A DNA stretch of 64,000 nt from Hyphomonadaceae bacterium ML37 (lineage in GTDB: Bacteria > Pseudomonadota > Alphaproteobacteria > Caulobacterales > Maricaulaceae). Below the pieces are notes generated by a model. That model was not told the origin of the DNA, ran no database searches, and saw nothing but the letters and a program-made list of their open reading frames with translations. The DNA lies in the NCBI GenBank assembly GCA_027627685.1, contig CP091241.1, forward strand, positions 310,001-374,000, written 5' to 3'. The position numbers were made by a program, and so were the translations under genes. This document shows, piece after piece, positions 19,160 to 27,437 of the stretch. Positions within the stretch are counted from its first letter, which is position 1. Every line of letters starts with the position of its first letter.

Positions 19160-19993
19160 ATGAGGGGATTCCGATTCCGGTCAGCCCTGCGGTTGCGCGA
19201 CGCGGCCGCGCCGCCGTTCAGCCCCATGCTGAGCGTCGTGATCGTGGCGGCCGCCTTCATCTGGGCCGTATTCTTCTATTTCGGCGTGATTGCGCTGAGC
19301 TGCGCGCAGCTGGTGGCGGTGTCGCTGCAGGGCGCGCCGGGCCTGCCGGGGGCGGCGCTGCTGTTCATCCTGATCTTCGTGGCGCTCGCTTCGCTATGGC
19401 TCATAGATGTGCTGCGGCCCAAGACCGGCCGGACGGGCGTGATCAGGCGGCTCGCGGAGGGGCTGCTCATCGCCGCCTGCCTCTATTCCTCGCTGGTCCA
19501 CTACGCCTTGCTTCGCCCCATGACGCCGGAGGGCCGCATGATCCTGGCGGTGCATGAAGGGCCGGGCTCGGTGTTCCGCTACGGCCAGCAAACCCTCCTT
19601 GAAACATGGCGGAGCGGAGATGACAGATGGTGGGAACAAGCAGACAGGGAGTGGGCGGACCCCGCCGCGTCGATTCTGATAACCGTGGAGCACAGAGACG
19701 TATATGAGCTATGGCTCGGTCTGACATTTGATCAGCGCCGGGCGCGCGAGGACTATGCGCTCGGCCCGGCTGGCCCCGCCTGGCATCCCCTCTCTGGCCG
19801 GAATGGGCGCTGCACCTGTTTCAATGCGTATGGTGATGAACTTGCTGAAGAGCATCGCAGGATCGACTGGCACGAAGCTGAAGGCATCGGGCACCCGGCT
19901 GTGCTCGCGGCGTGGCGCGCCAGGCTGGACCCAAGGCCCGAGCCGCCTGCGTGGTGCGAGGCGGCGCTGGCGCCGGTGCGGTATCCGTACTGA
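19160..19993 (+). CDS. Membrane protein of unknown function
   Basis: 277 residues. It has three N-terminal hydrophobic helices (about 24-48, 60-83 and 98-115) and a soluble C-terminal half that probably faces one side of the membrane. That half is rich in Trp and charged residues (TWRSGDDRWWEQADREWAD) and has two close Cys (RCTCFNAYG) plus a later Cys. I recognise no family. It follows yciB by 39 bases on the same strand and precedes the DUF1223 gene by 76. The start is the first ATG of the frame; no strong ribosome-binding site was seen, so the N-terminus is uncertain. Confidence 0.65.
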   Translation: MRGFRFRSALRLRDAAAPPFSPMLSVVIVAAAFIWAVFFYFGVIALSCAQLVAVSLQGAPGLPGAALLFILIFVALASLWLIDVLRPKTGRTGVIRRLAEGLLIAACLYSSLVHYALLRPMTPEGRMILAVHEGPGSVFRYGQQTLLETWRSGDDRWWEQADREWADPAASILITVEHRDVYELWLGLTFDQRRAREDYALGPAGPAWHPLSGRNGRCTCFNAYGDELAEEHRRIDWHEAEGIGHPAVLAAWRARLDPRPEPPAWCEAALAPVRYPY

Positions 19994-20069
19994 GACGCCC
20001 GCGTCCTGACGCAGCCCGTCACGGCGGTGTGACTTCAATGTGCGCGCGCTTTGAGCTAGCACAGAGGTC

Positions 20070-20822
20070 ATGATCCACCTGCTCACCCCTTTCATGGTCG
20101 CTTTGGCGCTGGTCCAGACAGGCGCGCGCCAGGCCGGCGGCCCGGATGCGACCGGCGCGTCTGAGGACGGCGGACTGCTGGTGGCCGAGCTGTTCACCAG
20201 CCAGGCCTGCCGCTTCTGCCCCGCCGCCAATGACTGGCTGGCGCAGGTGGGCGAGGCGCGCGGCGATGTACTCGCGCTGGCCTATGGCGTGGATTACTGG
20301 GACGTCATGTATGACTGGCCCGACGAATTTGCGCAGCCTGAATTCGTCGAGCGCCAGAAAGCCTATGTGGATGCGGGCGAGGCGCGCCGGGTCTACACGC
20401 CTCATCTGGTGATCAATGGCGGGCCGGAGCGCATGCGCTTCTCGCCCGAGCGCGCCGAAGCGGCGCTGGCGGCGGCCTCTGTTCTGACCGCGCCCGAGGC
20501 CGTGCTTGAGGGCGAGGTCATCACCATCCGTCTGGACGGACCCGCGCTGGAAGCGCCCGCCGATGTCTGGGTGATGCACTACACGCCCGGCGCGCAAACG
20601 CGCCTCATCGGCAGCGGCGGCAATGCCGGGCTGGAGATGACCCATTACAACATGGTGCGCGCGATCGCCCATGCCGGCCAGTGGCAAGGCGGGAACGCCA
20701 CGCTCAGCACGCCGGCGCCGGACAGCGGTCAGGCCAGCGCCGTGCTGGTGCAGGCCGGTCCGGGCGGACGCCTTGTCGGCGCGGCGCGGGTGCGCGCCGG
20801 CGCGTCGGATTCTCAGGAATAG
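20070..20822 (+). CDS. DUF1223 thioredoxin-like secreted protein
   Basis: 250 residues with an N-terminal signal (MIHLLTPFMVALALVQTGA). The DUF1223 pattern is clear: AELFTSQACRFCPAAND with a Cys47-x-x-Cys50 pair, then LAYGVDYWD, a VERQKAYVDAG block and VYTPHLVINGG. The fold is thioredoxin-like, and the pair suggests a periplasmic redox or chaperone role, though no activity is established for the family. DUF1223 genes are often near acnA in alphaproteobacteria; here it is some 5 kb away. It is convergent with the anti-sigma gene. Confidence 0.9.
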   Translation: MIHLLTPFMVALALVQTGARQAGGPDATGASEDGGLLVAELFTSQACRFCPAANDWLAQVGEARGDVLALAYGVDYWDVMYDWPDEFAQPEFVERQKAYVDAGEARRVYTPHLVINGGPERMRFSPERAEAALAAASVLTAPEAVLEGEVITIRLDGPALEAPADVWVMHYTPGAQTRLIGSGGNAGLEMTHYNMVRAIAHAGQWQGGNATLSTPAPDSGQASAVLVQAGPGGRLVGAARVRAGASDSQE

Positions 20823-20831
20823 GCGGGCTGG

Positions 20832-21530
20832 CTAGGCGCCAAACGCGCGCTGCACCCAGCCCAGCGGACCGGTGAAGGCCAGCGGGCCGTCGCTGACCGC
20901 CAGCGCAATGCACACCGCGCCGGGTTCGGCCACCGGCTTGTGCTCGGTGTCGGGGTCGGCGGCGCACAGCTCGCCCGCGCCATAGCGGTCAATTCCGTCA
21001 TGGAAGGCGCCGGTCAGCACCAGGGTGAACTCGCGCCCGTCATGGCCGTGGCGCGGCACGCCGCGGCCCGGCTCCAGACGGATCAGCTCAGCCTTGGCGC
21101 GGCCCTCTTCCATCAGCGTCAGGGTGCGCACACCCGGCCCGGCGAATTGCCAGGCCGCGCCGCGCTCCAGCGCCAGATCACGCACCGGGGCGGGCAGACC
21201 CAGAATTTCGTTGAGGCCCTTGCCGGCCGCTTCGGCCGCGCGCCGCGCCGCCAGATCGCTGAAGCCGGGTTTCAGCGCGGCTTCGCCCAGGCCGGCTTCT
21301 TCCGCATCGATGGCCGCCAGCACTTCGGTCAGGGCGGCCTTGCGCACTGGGGCCGGCGCCACGGTCTCCAGCATCACCCCGGCGGCCGCTTCGGCCGCCG
21401 CGCGCTGGCGCCCCACGTCATCATTCACGCAGGCCTGCGCATCCAGCAGCAGGCTCATGGGCCCGGACAGGACCCCGGACGCATACGCCGCATAAAGCTC
21501 GTCGCCGAGAGGATGATTGGTCATGGGCAT
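20832..21530 (-). CDS. ChrR-type cupin anti-sigma factor with altered zinc site
   Basis: 232 residues from ATG 21530; a GTG two codons upstream is also possible. An N-terminal ASD-like domain (HPLGDELYAAYASGVL) is followed by a C-terminal cupin domain whose metal ligands look intact (PRHGHDGREFT, then EHKP). In ChrR proteins the N-terminal zinc site is His...His-x3-Cys-x2-Cys. Here the matching positions are His6, Asp30, Cys34 and Asp37, so two of four ligands are changed. It is encoded directly after an ECF sigma factor, 109 bases apart. By family it would hold that sigma factor inactive until singlet oxygen or peroxide acts; the changes may alter that. Confidence 0.85.
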   Translation of the reverse strand: MPMTNHPLGDELYAAYASGVLSGPMSLLLDAQACVNDDVGRQRAAAEAAAGVMLETVAPAPVRKAALTEVLAAIDAEEAGLGEAALKPGFSDLAARRAAEAAGKGLNEILGLPAPVRDLALERGAAWQFAGPGVRTLTLMEEGRAKAELIRLEPGRGVPRHGHDGREFTLVLTGAFHDGIDRYGAGELCAADPDTEHKPVAEPGAVCIALAVSDGPLAFTGPLGWVQRAFGA

Positions 21531-21639
21531 GTTCACTCAAAAGCCATGCCCGCATGGCGCGGGTCAGGCTGTGCATATTGACCGCAGGCCCGCAGCTTCA
21601 AGGGGTGGGCGCCAGTTGGCGCAAATTTCGCCATGGCCG

Positions 21640-22221
21640 TCACAACGCATCTGCGTCGAGCACGCGGCGCAGCTTGTCGAACGCCAGGCGCAGGCGTGAT
21701 TTCACGGTGCCCAGCGGCGCGCCCAGGCGCTGGGCGATATCGCGGTGGGACAGGCCGTCAAAGAAGGCGAGCCGCAACAGCGCCACCTGCTCCTCGGGCA
21801 GATCAGCCAGCGCCGCGCGCACCCGCGCGTCGCGCGCGCCGGCATGGGCGGCCTCGTCGGGCGCCTCGAAGACGGTTGGGTGCAGGGACGGATCGGCCTC
21901 GTCCAGCGCGGGCTTGGCCGCGCGCCGGGCCGCGTCGATGCGCCGGTTGCGCGCAATGCGGAAAATCCAGGTGGAGGCCGAGGCCTGGCTGCGGTCAAAC
22001 TGGCCGGCCTTGCGCCAGACGGTGAGCATCACCTCCTGGGTCAGCTCCTCGGCCAGGGAATCATTGGCGTTCAGGCGGATGAGATAGGCTTTGACCCGGG
22101 GCGCGTAGAAATTGAACAGAGACGCAAACGCACTGCGGTCACGCGCTGCGACCGCTTCGACCAGACGGTCGAGCGCATCCCGGTCGAGAGCCGGCTCCGT
22201 AGTGGCGGGCGCGTCGGGCAA
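21640..22221 (-). CDS. ECF RNA polymerase sigma factor (RpoE/ECF11-like)
   Basis: 193 residues. Sigma region 2 (FNFYAPRVKAYLIRLNAN...EELTQEVMLTVWRKAGQFD...STWIFRIARNRRID) and region 4 (LADLPEEQVALLRLAFFDGLSHRDIAQRLGAPLGTVKSRL) are complete. Pairing with a ChrR-like cupin anti-sigma makes it a relative of Rhodobacter RpoE, the singlet-oxygen response factor. The only in-frame start I find after an upstream stop is a TTG at 22221, with AGG nine bases before it; that weak start could keep expression low. Its own promoter probably lies in the 162-base divergent spacer. Confidence 0.88.
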   Translation of the reverse strand: MPDAPATTEPALDRDALDRLVEAVAARDRSAFASLFNFYAPRVKAYLIRLNANDSLAEELTQEVMLTVWRKAGQFDRSQASASTWIFRIARNRRIDAARRAAKPALDEADPSLHPTVFEAPDEAAHAGARDARVRAALADLPEEQVALLRLAFFDGLSHRDIAQRLGAPLGTVKSRLRLAFDKLRRVLDADAL

Positions 22222-22383
22222 GCAGCAGCACCTGACTGTTCAGTGTAAGGCCATCACACAGGGTCGGAGAGGATTTATCAACCCGCATGGCCTTGAATCC
22301 GCCCTCAAGCCCCGGTCTAAAGCCGGACATGACCACGCGCCAGCGTCACTGGCGCCGCAGCCTGATCGACAAAGAGAGCCCCG

Positions 22384-22911
22384 ATGCGTTTGCCCGCCGC
22401 CCTTTGCGCCAGCCTTGTCAGCCTCGCCGCGTTCGCGGCGGCGCCCGCGCCAGCACAGGCGTCTGCGGGCGCCGAGCCGGTGTTTCGCGCCGCCCACAAC
22501 GCCTGGCGCGTCTTCACCCGGGGCGAGGGCGCGGACCGGTATTGCTACGCGGTCAGCCGCCCCAGCGAGTCCCTGCCGTCCAATGTCACTCACGGGGATG
22601 TGTTCTTCTTCGTCGCCAGCTGGGCGTCCGGCGCCGCGCGCGAACAGCCCAGCTTCATGGCCGGCTATCCGCTGCGTCCCGACAGCCCGCCGCGCGCCCG
22701 CGTCGGATCGGACCGGTTTGCGATGTATGTCTCGCGCAATGAAGGCTTTGTTGAACTGGAGCGCGACTCCACCCGGCTGGTGAACGCCATGCGCCAGGGC
22801 TCGGCCATGCGCGTGGAAGCCACCAGCGATCGCGGCACGGCCACCGTGTACGAGTTCTCGCTGTCGGGCGTCACCGCCGCCCTGCGTCAGGTCAATGATC
22901 TGTGCCGCTGA
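22384..22911 (+). CDS. Invasion-associated locus B (IalB)-like secreted protein
   Basis: 175 residues with a clear signal peptide ending in APAQASA (about residue 27). The mature part shows the IalB-family layout: a W-x-V start (NAWRVFTRG), Cys in YCYAVSRP, central VSRNEGFVELERDSTRLVNAMRQGSAMRVEATSDRGTATVYEFSLSG (only its pattern is meant), and a terminal Cys. These periplasmic beta proteins are common in free-living alphaproteobacteria; no virulence role is implied. It is divergent from the ECF sigma gene and could share its stress control, which is inference. Confidence 0.75.
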   Translation: MRLPAALCASLVSLAAFAAAPAPAQASAGAEPVFRAAHNAWRVFTRGEGADRYCYAVSRPSESLPSNVTHGDVFFFVASWASGAAREQPSFMAGYPLRPDSPPRARVGSDRFAMYVSRNEGFVELERDSTRLVNAMRQGSAMRVEATSDRGTATVYEFSLSGVTAALRQVNDLCR

Positions 22912-22926
22912 TCGCGCGGTGAGCGA

Positions 22927-23958
22927 TCAATCGCCCGCTGCCATCGCGGCGCGCACCGCCACGGCGGTACCGGGCTGGTCGGTGAACACGCCATCCACGC
23001 CCAGCGCGTAGAGCGCTCTCAGCTCGTCCGTAACGCTCGCGCCCGTATGCGGCGCCCGGTCATCGCGCACGGTCCAGGTATGGACGGCCAGACCCAGCTC
23101 GTGGGCGCGTTCCAGATAGCCGGTGCTGGATCCGTCCGGGTTCAGCAGCACCGCCTTGTACGGCCCCACCGCGTCGGCGAACTGCGCGATCTCCTCCAGC
23201 GGCAGGCCCCCCGCATTGGACGCCGGATCGTCCGGCCCGCCATAAAGCATGGCCAGCGTCACCGGCGTCAGCGGGCGCAGGCGCTGCAGGAAACCCGGAT
23301 CAAAACACTGGATGATGATCGGGGCGTCCGCGCGGTTCAGCCCGCGCCGCTCCAGAACCTCGAGCAGCACGGGCAGGGGATCGAGCCCCATGGCTGTATG
23401 TTCGGCGGGCAGTTTCACTTCCGGCTCTGTTGGGATGGTGCAGCCGCACTCGGCTTCCAGCTCTTCCACCAGATCAAAGAAATCATCCAGTGTCAGGACC
23501 GGGTCGCGATCATTGTATTCGGTGGAGCGGTCCTCGAAGACCTGACGCACACGCAGGGAGCGCAGCTCATCGGCGGTGAAATCCATCACCCACCAGTCCT
23601 CGCGGCCCATCAGGGACCGGCGCCGGTCAGCAAACTCGGGACGCTCCGCGATATCGGTGGAGGTGGACAGGTACGGGTCATGGCGCACGATCAGCTGACC
23701 GTCCGACGACATCATCAGATCGGGTTCCAGAATGTCCGCGCCCTGCTCGAACGCCAGACGGTAGGCGCTCTCGCTGTGCTCGGGCCGGTAGCCCGACGCC
23801 CCGCGATGGGCGATCACCAGCGGCGCCTCCCCGGTCAAGGTCGCCCACTGTGCAGCGGGCCCGCGCTGGGCTGCCGGGGCGGTTGAACCGGGGACGGGCG
23901 CCGGCTCGGCGCAGGCGGCCAGCAGGGTTGAGGCGGCCAGCATCAGCATGCGGATCAT
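22927..23958 (-). CDS. Glycerophosphodiester phosphodiesterase, lipoprotein
   Basis: 343 residues from ATG 23958, with GGAGGGA about ten bases upstream. The signal ends in lipobox LLAAC (Cys near residue 15), so it is probably anchored to a membrane. The GDPD fold is shown by VIAHRGASGYRPEHSESAYRLA, GADILEPDLMMSSDGQLIVRHDP (metal Glu/Asp and catalytic His), a PTEPEVKLP segment, and the C-terminal VHTWTVRDD and GVDGVFTDQP. It hydrolyses glycerophosphodiesters to glycerol-3-phosphate plus an alcohol, as in GlpQ. No glycerol phosphate transporter is next to it. Confidence 0.92.
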   Translation of the reverse strand: MIRMLMLAASTLLAACAEPAPVPGSTAPAAQRGPAAQWATLTGEAPLVIAHRGASGYRPEHSESAYRLAFEQGADILEPDLMMSSDGQLIVRHDPYLSTSTDIAERPEFADRRRSLMGREDWWVMDFTADELRSLRVRQVFEDRSTEYNDRDPVLTLDDFFDLVEELEAECGCTIPTEPEVKLPAEHTAMGLDPLPVLLEVLERRGLNRADAPIIIQCFDPGFLQRLRPLTPVTLAMLYGGPDDPASNAGGLPLEEIAQFADAVGPYKAVLLNPDGSSTGYLERAHELGLAVHTWTVRDDRAPHTGASVTDELRALYALGVDGVFTDQPGTAVAVRAAMAAGD

Positions 23959-24066
23959 CACGGAAAATCCCTCCGGTCTCGCGAATCTGACGGGCAGATT
24001 AGCCAAACCGGCGCGCGTCCGCGCGTGATGATTTCGTGACGAAGAACCGGACCTTCGCAGACGCCT

Positions 24067-24303
24067 CTAGAACAGCGAGAAGGCCAGATCGCGGATATTC
24101 TCAAAGCTCCACAACCCCGCCATGGCGCCCAGCACCAGCACCAGAAGGATTTTCCACCGGTGGGCGCGTATGCCGCGCCGCATCAGGGTGAAGCCGGCCA
24201 GCGTCGCCCGCCAGCCCACAATGCGCACCGGAACGCCGATCGCCAGGCTGGCCGTCAGGGCCAGGGCCACCATCACAAGCTCTGCAGGATACGCCGCCAG
24301 CAT
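24067..24303 (-). CDS. Small two-helix membrane protein
   Basis: 78 residues from ATG 24303, directly after GGGGAGGGC; an adjacent GTG adds one residue. Two hydrophobic helices (about 8-28 and 52-68) flank a basic loop (RRGIRAHRWK). No family recognised. It is transcribed alone, between the GDPD gene and a small lipoprotein gene in the same direction. Confidence 0.6.
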   Translation of the reverse strand: MLAAYPAELVMVALALTASLAIGVPVRIVGWRATLAGFTLMRRGIRAHRWKILLVLVLGAMAGLWSFENIRDLAFSLF

Positions 24304-24407
24304 CACGCCCTCCCCAAACTATCGGGCCCTCCTGGCCCCACGCGCCTATCACGCCCGGCGCCGGGCGAATGAAGGCTGAAGGCGGTGTTCAGCTCCGGTT
24401 TATCCGC

Positions 24408-24623
24408 TCAGCGCCCGCCGCGCGGATTGATCGGTTCATCCGCCGGTCCCGGCCCGCCCGGCTGCGCCGAGCCGCAATAGGGCCAGCTGCCGGTATTGGG
24501 CCCGCGATCGGGACACACGCTTTCGCCCTCGGGCATCAGCGCACAGGCGCCCAGCGCCATGACGCCGAGCCCCGCCGCCGCCGCGATCAGGCCCGCGCGC
24601 CGCGCCATCCGGTATCCACCCAT
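24408..24623 (-). CDS. Small putative lipoprotein
   Basis: 71 residues from ATG 24623, with GAGGGGA upstream. Basic N-terminus MGGYRMARRAG, a hydrophobic core, and a lipobox ending ALGAC (near residue 27), followed by a short Pro/Gly-rich mature part with two Cys (VCPDRG, PYCGSA). No family recognised. The frame extends far upstream, but that part overlaps the toxin-antitoxin genes antisense and is not taken as coding. Confidence 0.55.
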   Translation of the reverse strand: MGGYRMARRAGLIAAAAGLGVMALGACALMPEGESVCPDRGPNTGSWPYCGSAQPGGPGPADEPINPRGGR

Positions 24624-24803
24624 CAGATCAGTCCCCTCAAACTGCTTCATCCCCATGATCACCCGCCGCGCGCGTACGGGCAAGGCGGGATTCGGGGCGG
24701 GGTGTTCATCAATGCTCCGCTTGACGGCGTTTGGCTTGCGCCGTCGAGCTGCTATGATGGCGCGGCTGGCGGACCGGCTTGGCCAGATGCGCGGAGGCTT
24801 CCG

Positions 24804-25079
24804 ATGCCCATGAACGATAATCGCACCTTTCATGTCCGGGCGGTCTGGGATGATGAGGCGAAGGTCTACATCTCCCAGAGCGACATCAAGGGCCTGCACA
24901 TCGAAGCCGAGACAGTTGAGGCCTTCGAGGCTGTGGTGTTCGAGCACGCACGGGCTCTGGTGTTTGAAAATCATATCAAGCCTGAGCTGGGCCGACGTCC
25001 GATTGATGATTTGATGTCGGGAAAGCTTGTGCCTGGCATTGTCTGGCAGCGGCCGGACGTTGTGCCCGCTGGCCTTTAA
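24804..25079 (+). CDS. DUF1902 / HicB-like antitoxin
   Basis: 91 residues from ATG 24804, with GGAGG seven bases upstream. The sequence FHVRAVWDDEAKVYISQSDIKGLHIEAETV is the HicB-type partial RNase H fold, typical of DUF1902. The C-terminus is short and has no obvious ribbon-helix-helix DNA-binding domain. It ends nine bases before a HicA-like gene, giving an antitoxin-first order. It likely neutralises that toxin; transcriptional autoregulation is uncertain because no DNA-binding region is visible. Confidence 0.8.
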   Translation: MPMNDNRTFHVRAVWDDEAKVYISQSDIKGLHIEAETVEAFEAVVFEHARALVFENHIKPELGRRPIDDLMSGKLVPGIVWQRPDVVPAGL

Positions 25080-25088
25080 GCGGCCCCT

Positions 25089-25283
25089 ATGCCCGAGGGC
25101 GATTACAAGGACATCATCCGCCGTCTCAAAGAGGCGGGCTTCACGAAGGTCAAAGGCGGCAAAGGCAGTCACGAAAAGTGGGTCGCCCCCGATGGTTCCG
25201 TGCACTTGGTGCCTCGATCCACGCGCAGCCGCCACACCGCCAACGCGATTTTGAAAGGCGCGGGCATAGACCACAAATTCTAG
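25089..25283 (+). CDS. hicA: HicA-family mRNA interferase toxin
   Basis: 64 residues, normal for HicA. The dsRBD-like fold is visible: YKDIIRRLKEAGFTKVKGGKGSHEKWVAPDG, with the catalytic His in GSHEKW (near residue 28), then a strand and a terminal helix (RHTANAILKGAGI). HicA cleaves mRNA and is held by its HicB-like partner, encoded just upstream. The pair stands alone between a small lipoprotein gene and the PBP gene, as expected for an acquired toxin-antitoxin cassette. Confidence 0.88.
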   Translation: MPEGDYKDIIRRLKEAGFTKVKGGKGSHEKWVAPDGSVHLVPRSTRSRHTANAILKGAGIDHKF

Positions 25284-25382
25284 GGTCCCCCGCCCCCTGA
25301 CGCCCCCCAATTCACGCGCCCTTAACCACGTAAGCGCTTTGTGGAGGGTCTGCACTCAGACCATCAGGGCGAGCGTCCATCC

Positions 25383-27356
25383 ATGTCCCAGCATCAGAGC
25401 CCGCGCCCGTATTCGCGCGCGCGCCCGCCGCGAAAGGGCGGGGCATGGGGGGCGGCGTTCCGGCTGTTCGCCGCGGCCATGGTGCTGGTCATGCTGGCGG
25501 GCGGGGCCTGGCTGGCCGGGCTGGCGCGCAGCCTGCCTGATCTCTCGGCGCTCGAGCCTGCGCCGCGCACCGGCGAGATTGTGCTGCTGGACCGCAGCGG
25601 GCGCACGATTGCGCGGCGCGGCGAGGTCAGCCATGGCGCCATCCGCGCCGAAGCCCTGCCCGAAACCCTGACCCTGGCCGTCCTCGCGGTGGAAGACCGG
25701 CGCTTCTACAGCCATTTCGGCGTCGATCTCATCGGCACGGCGCGCGCCGCACTGGCCAATATCCGCGCCGGCCGGGTGGTGCAGGGCGGCTCCACCATCA
25801 CCCAGCAGCTGGCCAAGAACCTGTTCCTCACGCCTGACCGCACCCTGCGCCGCAAGGCGCAGGAGATGATGCTGGCTTTGTGGCTGGAGCAGCGCTTCAC
25901 CAAGGATGAAATTCTCGCCCTCTATCTCAACCGGGTCTATTTCGGCGCCGGCGCCTGGGGGGCCGAAGCCGCCGCGCGGCGCTATTTCTCCAAGAGCGCG
26001 GACGAGCTGAGCCTCGGCGAAGCGGCCCTGCTGGCCGGCCTCCTGAAAGCGCCGTCGCGCTATGCGCCGACATCGGACGCCCTGCGCGCCTCGGTGCGCG
26101 CCACCGTGGTGCTGGACCTGATGCTGGCCACGGGGCGGATCACCGAAGCCGAACGTATCGCCGCCGCTGAAGCCCCCATCCGGGTGTCGCGCGGCAATGC
26201 CAGCCCCGGCGCGGGCTGGTTCGCCGACTGGGTCCTGCCCCAGGTGCGCGAGCGCCTGCCCGGGCATACCGGCGATCTGATTGTCCATACCACGCTGGAC
26301 ATCGCCGCCCAGCGCGCCGCTGAAACGGCGCTGAGCGAGGGTCTGGCCGATCCCGAACTGGCCTTGGGCGCAGGCGCGGGTGCGCTGGTGGCGCTGGATC
26401 ACACCGGCGGCGTGGCGGCCATGGCCGGCGGGGCGGACTATGCCCGCTCGCCCTTCAACCGGGCGGTCAGCGCCCGCCGCCAGCCCGGCTCGGCCTTCAA
26501 GCCCTTTGTCTACGCCGCCGCCTTTGAAGGCGGGCTCACCCCGGACGATGTGTTCGTGGACCAGCCGGTGAGCTATGGCGGCTGGGCGCCGGAGAATTTC
26601 AACAACCGCTATGAGGGCGCCCTGACGCTGGAGACGGCCTTCGCCCGCTCGTCCAACTCGGTGGCGGTGCAGGTATCGGAAACCACCGGGCGCGGCTGGG
26701 TGCTGCGCACGGCGGCGCGCATGGGGCTCACCAGCCCCATCGCCAACACGCCCTCGGCGGCGCTGGGCGCCTATGAAGTCACGCCGCTGGAGCTCATCGG
26801 CGCCTATCTGCCCTTCATGAATGGCGGGCGCGCCGCCGCGCCCTACGCCATCGGGTCCATCACCGCGCCGGACGGGACGGTGCTCTGGAGGCGCGAGGAT
26901 GCGCCCGGTCCGCTGGTGCTGGCCGGACGCGTCGTCATCGATATGGACCGGGTGTTTGAAGCCGCCGTGGAGACCGGCACCGGGCGCGGCGCGCGGGTTC
27001 CAGGCCGGGCGGTGCGCGGCAAGACCGGCACCACCAATGGCCATCGCGACGCCTGGTTCGCGGGCTGGTCTGAAGGCATGGCCGCCGTGGTGTGGATGGG
27101 CAATGACGATTTCACCCCCACTGACGACGCGCTGGGCGGCGCCGGGCCGGCGCGCATTTTCGCCCGCTTCATCAACGCCGCCCCGGCCTGGCCGGCGCCG
27201 CTGGACGCCTTGCTGGTCCAGCCCGCCCGCCCCGATGACCCCATCGCGGCGCTGCTCGAGCCCTCCGGTCCCGCGCCGGCCCCGGCGCCTGCGCGCGAGG
27301 AAGAGCCCGCCTCTGACCCCATCGCCGCCCTGCTCGGCCGCATGGACGGCAACTGA
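25383..27356 (+). CDS. Class A penicillin-binding protein (PBP1A-like)
   Basis: 657 residues from ATG 25383; a GTG 14 codons upstream is possible. A short basic cytoplasmic tail and one membrane helix (about 25-48) are followed by a GT51 transglycosylase domain: EDRRFYSHFG with catalytic Glu104, then QGGSTITQQLAKNLFL. The transpeptidase domain has SAFK (Ser370, Lys373), SSN (423-425) and KTGT (547-550). All catalytic motifs are intact. It polymerises and cross-links peptidoglycan. At the C-terminus a Pro/Ala-rich stretch carries the repeated DPIAALL. It is shorter than E. coli PBP1A. Confidence 0.95.
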   Translation: MSQHQSPRPYSRARPPRKGGAWGAAFRLFAAAMVLVMLAGGAWLAGLARSLPDLSALEPAPRTGEIVLLDRSGRTIARRGEVSHGAIRAEALPETLTLAVLAVEDRRFYSHFGVDLIGTARAALANIRAGRVVQGGSTITQQLAKNLFLTPDRTLRRKAQEMMLALWLEQRFTKDEILALYLNRVYFGAGAWGAEAAARRYFSKSADELSLGEAALLAGLLKAPSRYAPTSDALRASVRATVVLDLMLATGRITEAERIAAAEAPIRVSRGNASPGAGWFADWVLPQVRERLPGHTGDLIVHTTLDIAAQRAAETALSEGLADPELALGAGAGALVALDHTGGVAAMAGGADYARSPFNRAVSARRQPGSAFKPFVYAAAFEGGLTPDDVFVDQPVSYGGWAPENFNNRYEGALTLETAFARSSNSVAVQVSETTGRGWVLRTAARMGLTSPIANTPSAALGAYEVTPLELIGAYLPFMNGGRAAAPYAIGSITAPDGTVLWRREDAPGPLVLAGRVVIDMDRVFEAAVETGTGRGARVPGRAVRGKTGTTNGHRDAWFAGWSEGMAAVVWMGNDDFTPTDDALGGAGPARIFARFINAAPAWPAPLDALLVQPARPDDPIAALLEPSGPAPAPAPAREEEPASDPIAALLGRMDGN

Positions 27357-27437
27357 GGCGGCGCGATTTTGGGGGTGCGCGCGTGCGCGCCGCCCGCTAG
27401 ACTTGCGCCTCACTCACGAATACAGGGGACGCTTTCC

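Noticed and set aside
24651-25355. Upstream part of the small-lipoprotein frame
   Set aside because: It lies antisense over the DUF1902/HicA genes; the short form has its own ribosome-binding site and signal peptide.
25356-27413. 685-codon open frame antisense to the PBP gene
   Set aside because: Shadow of a complete, motif-bearing PBP on the plus strand.
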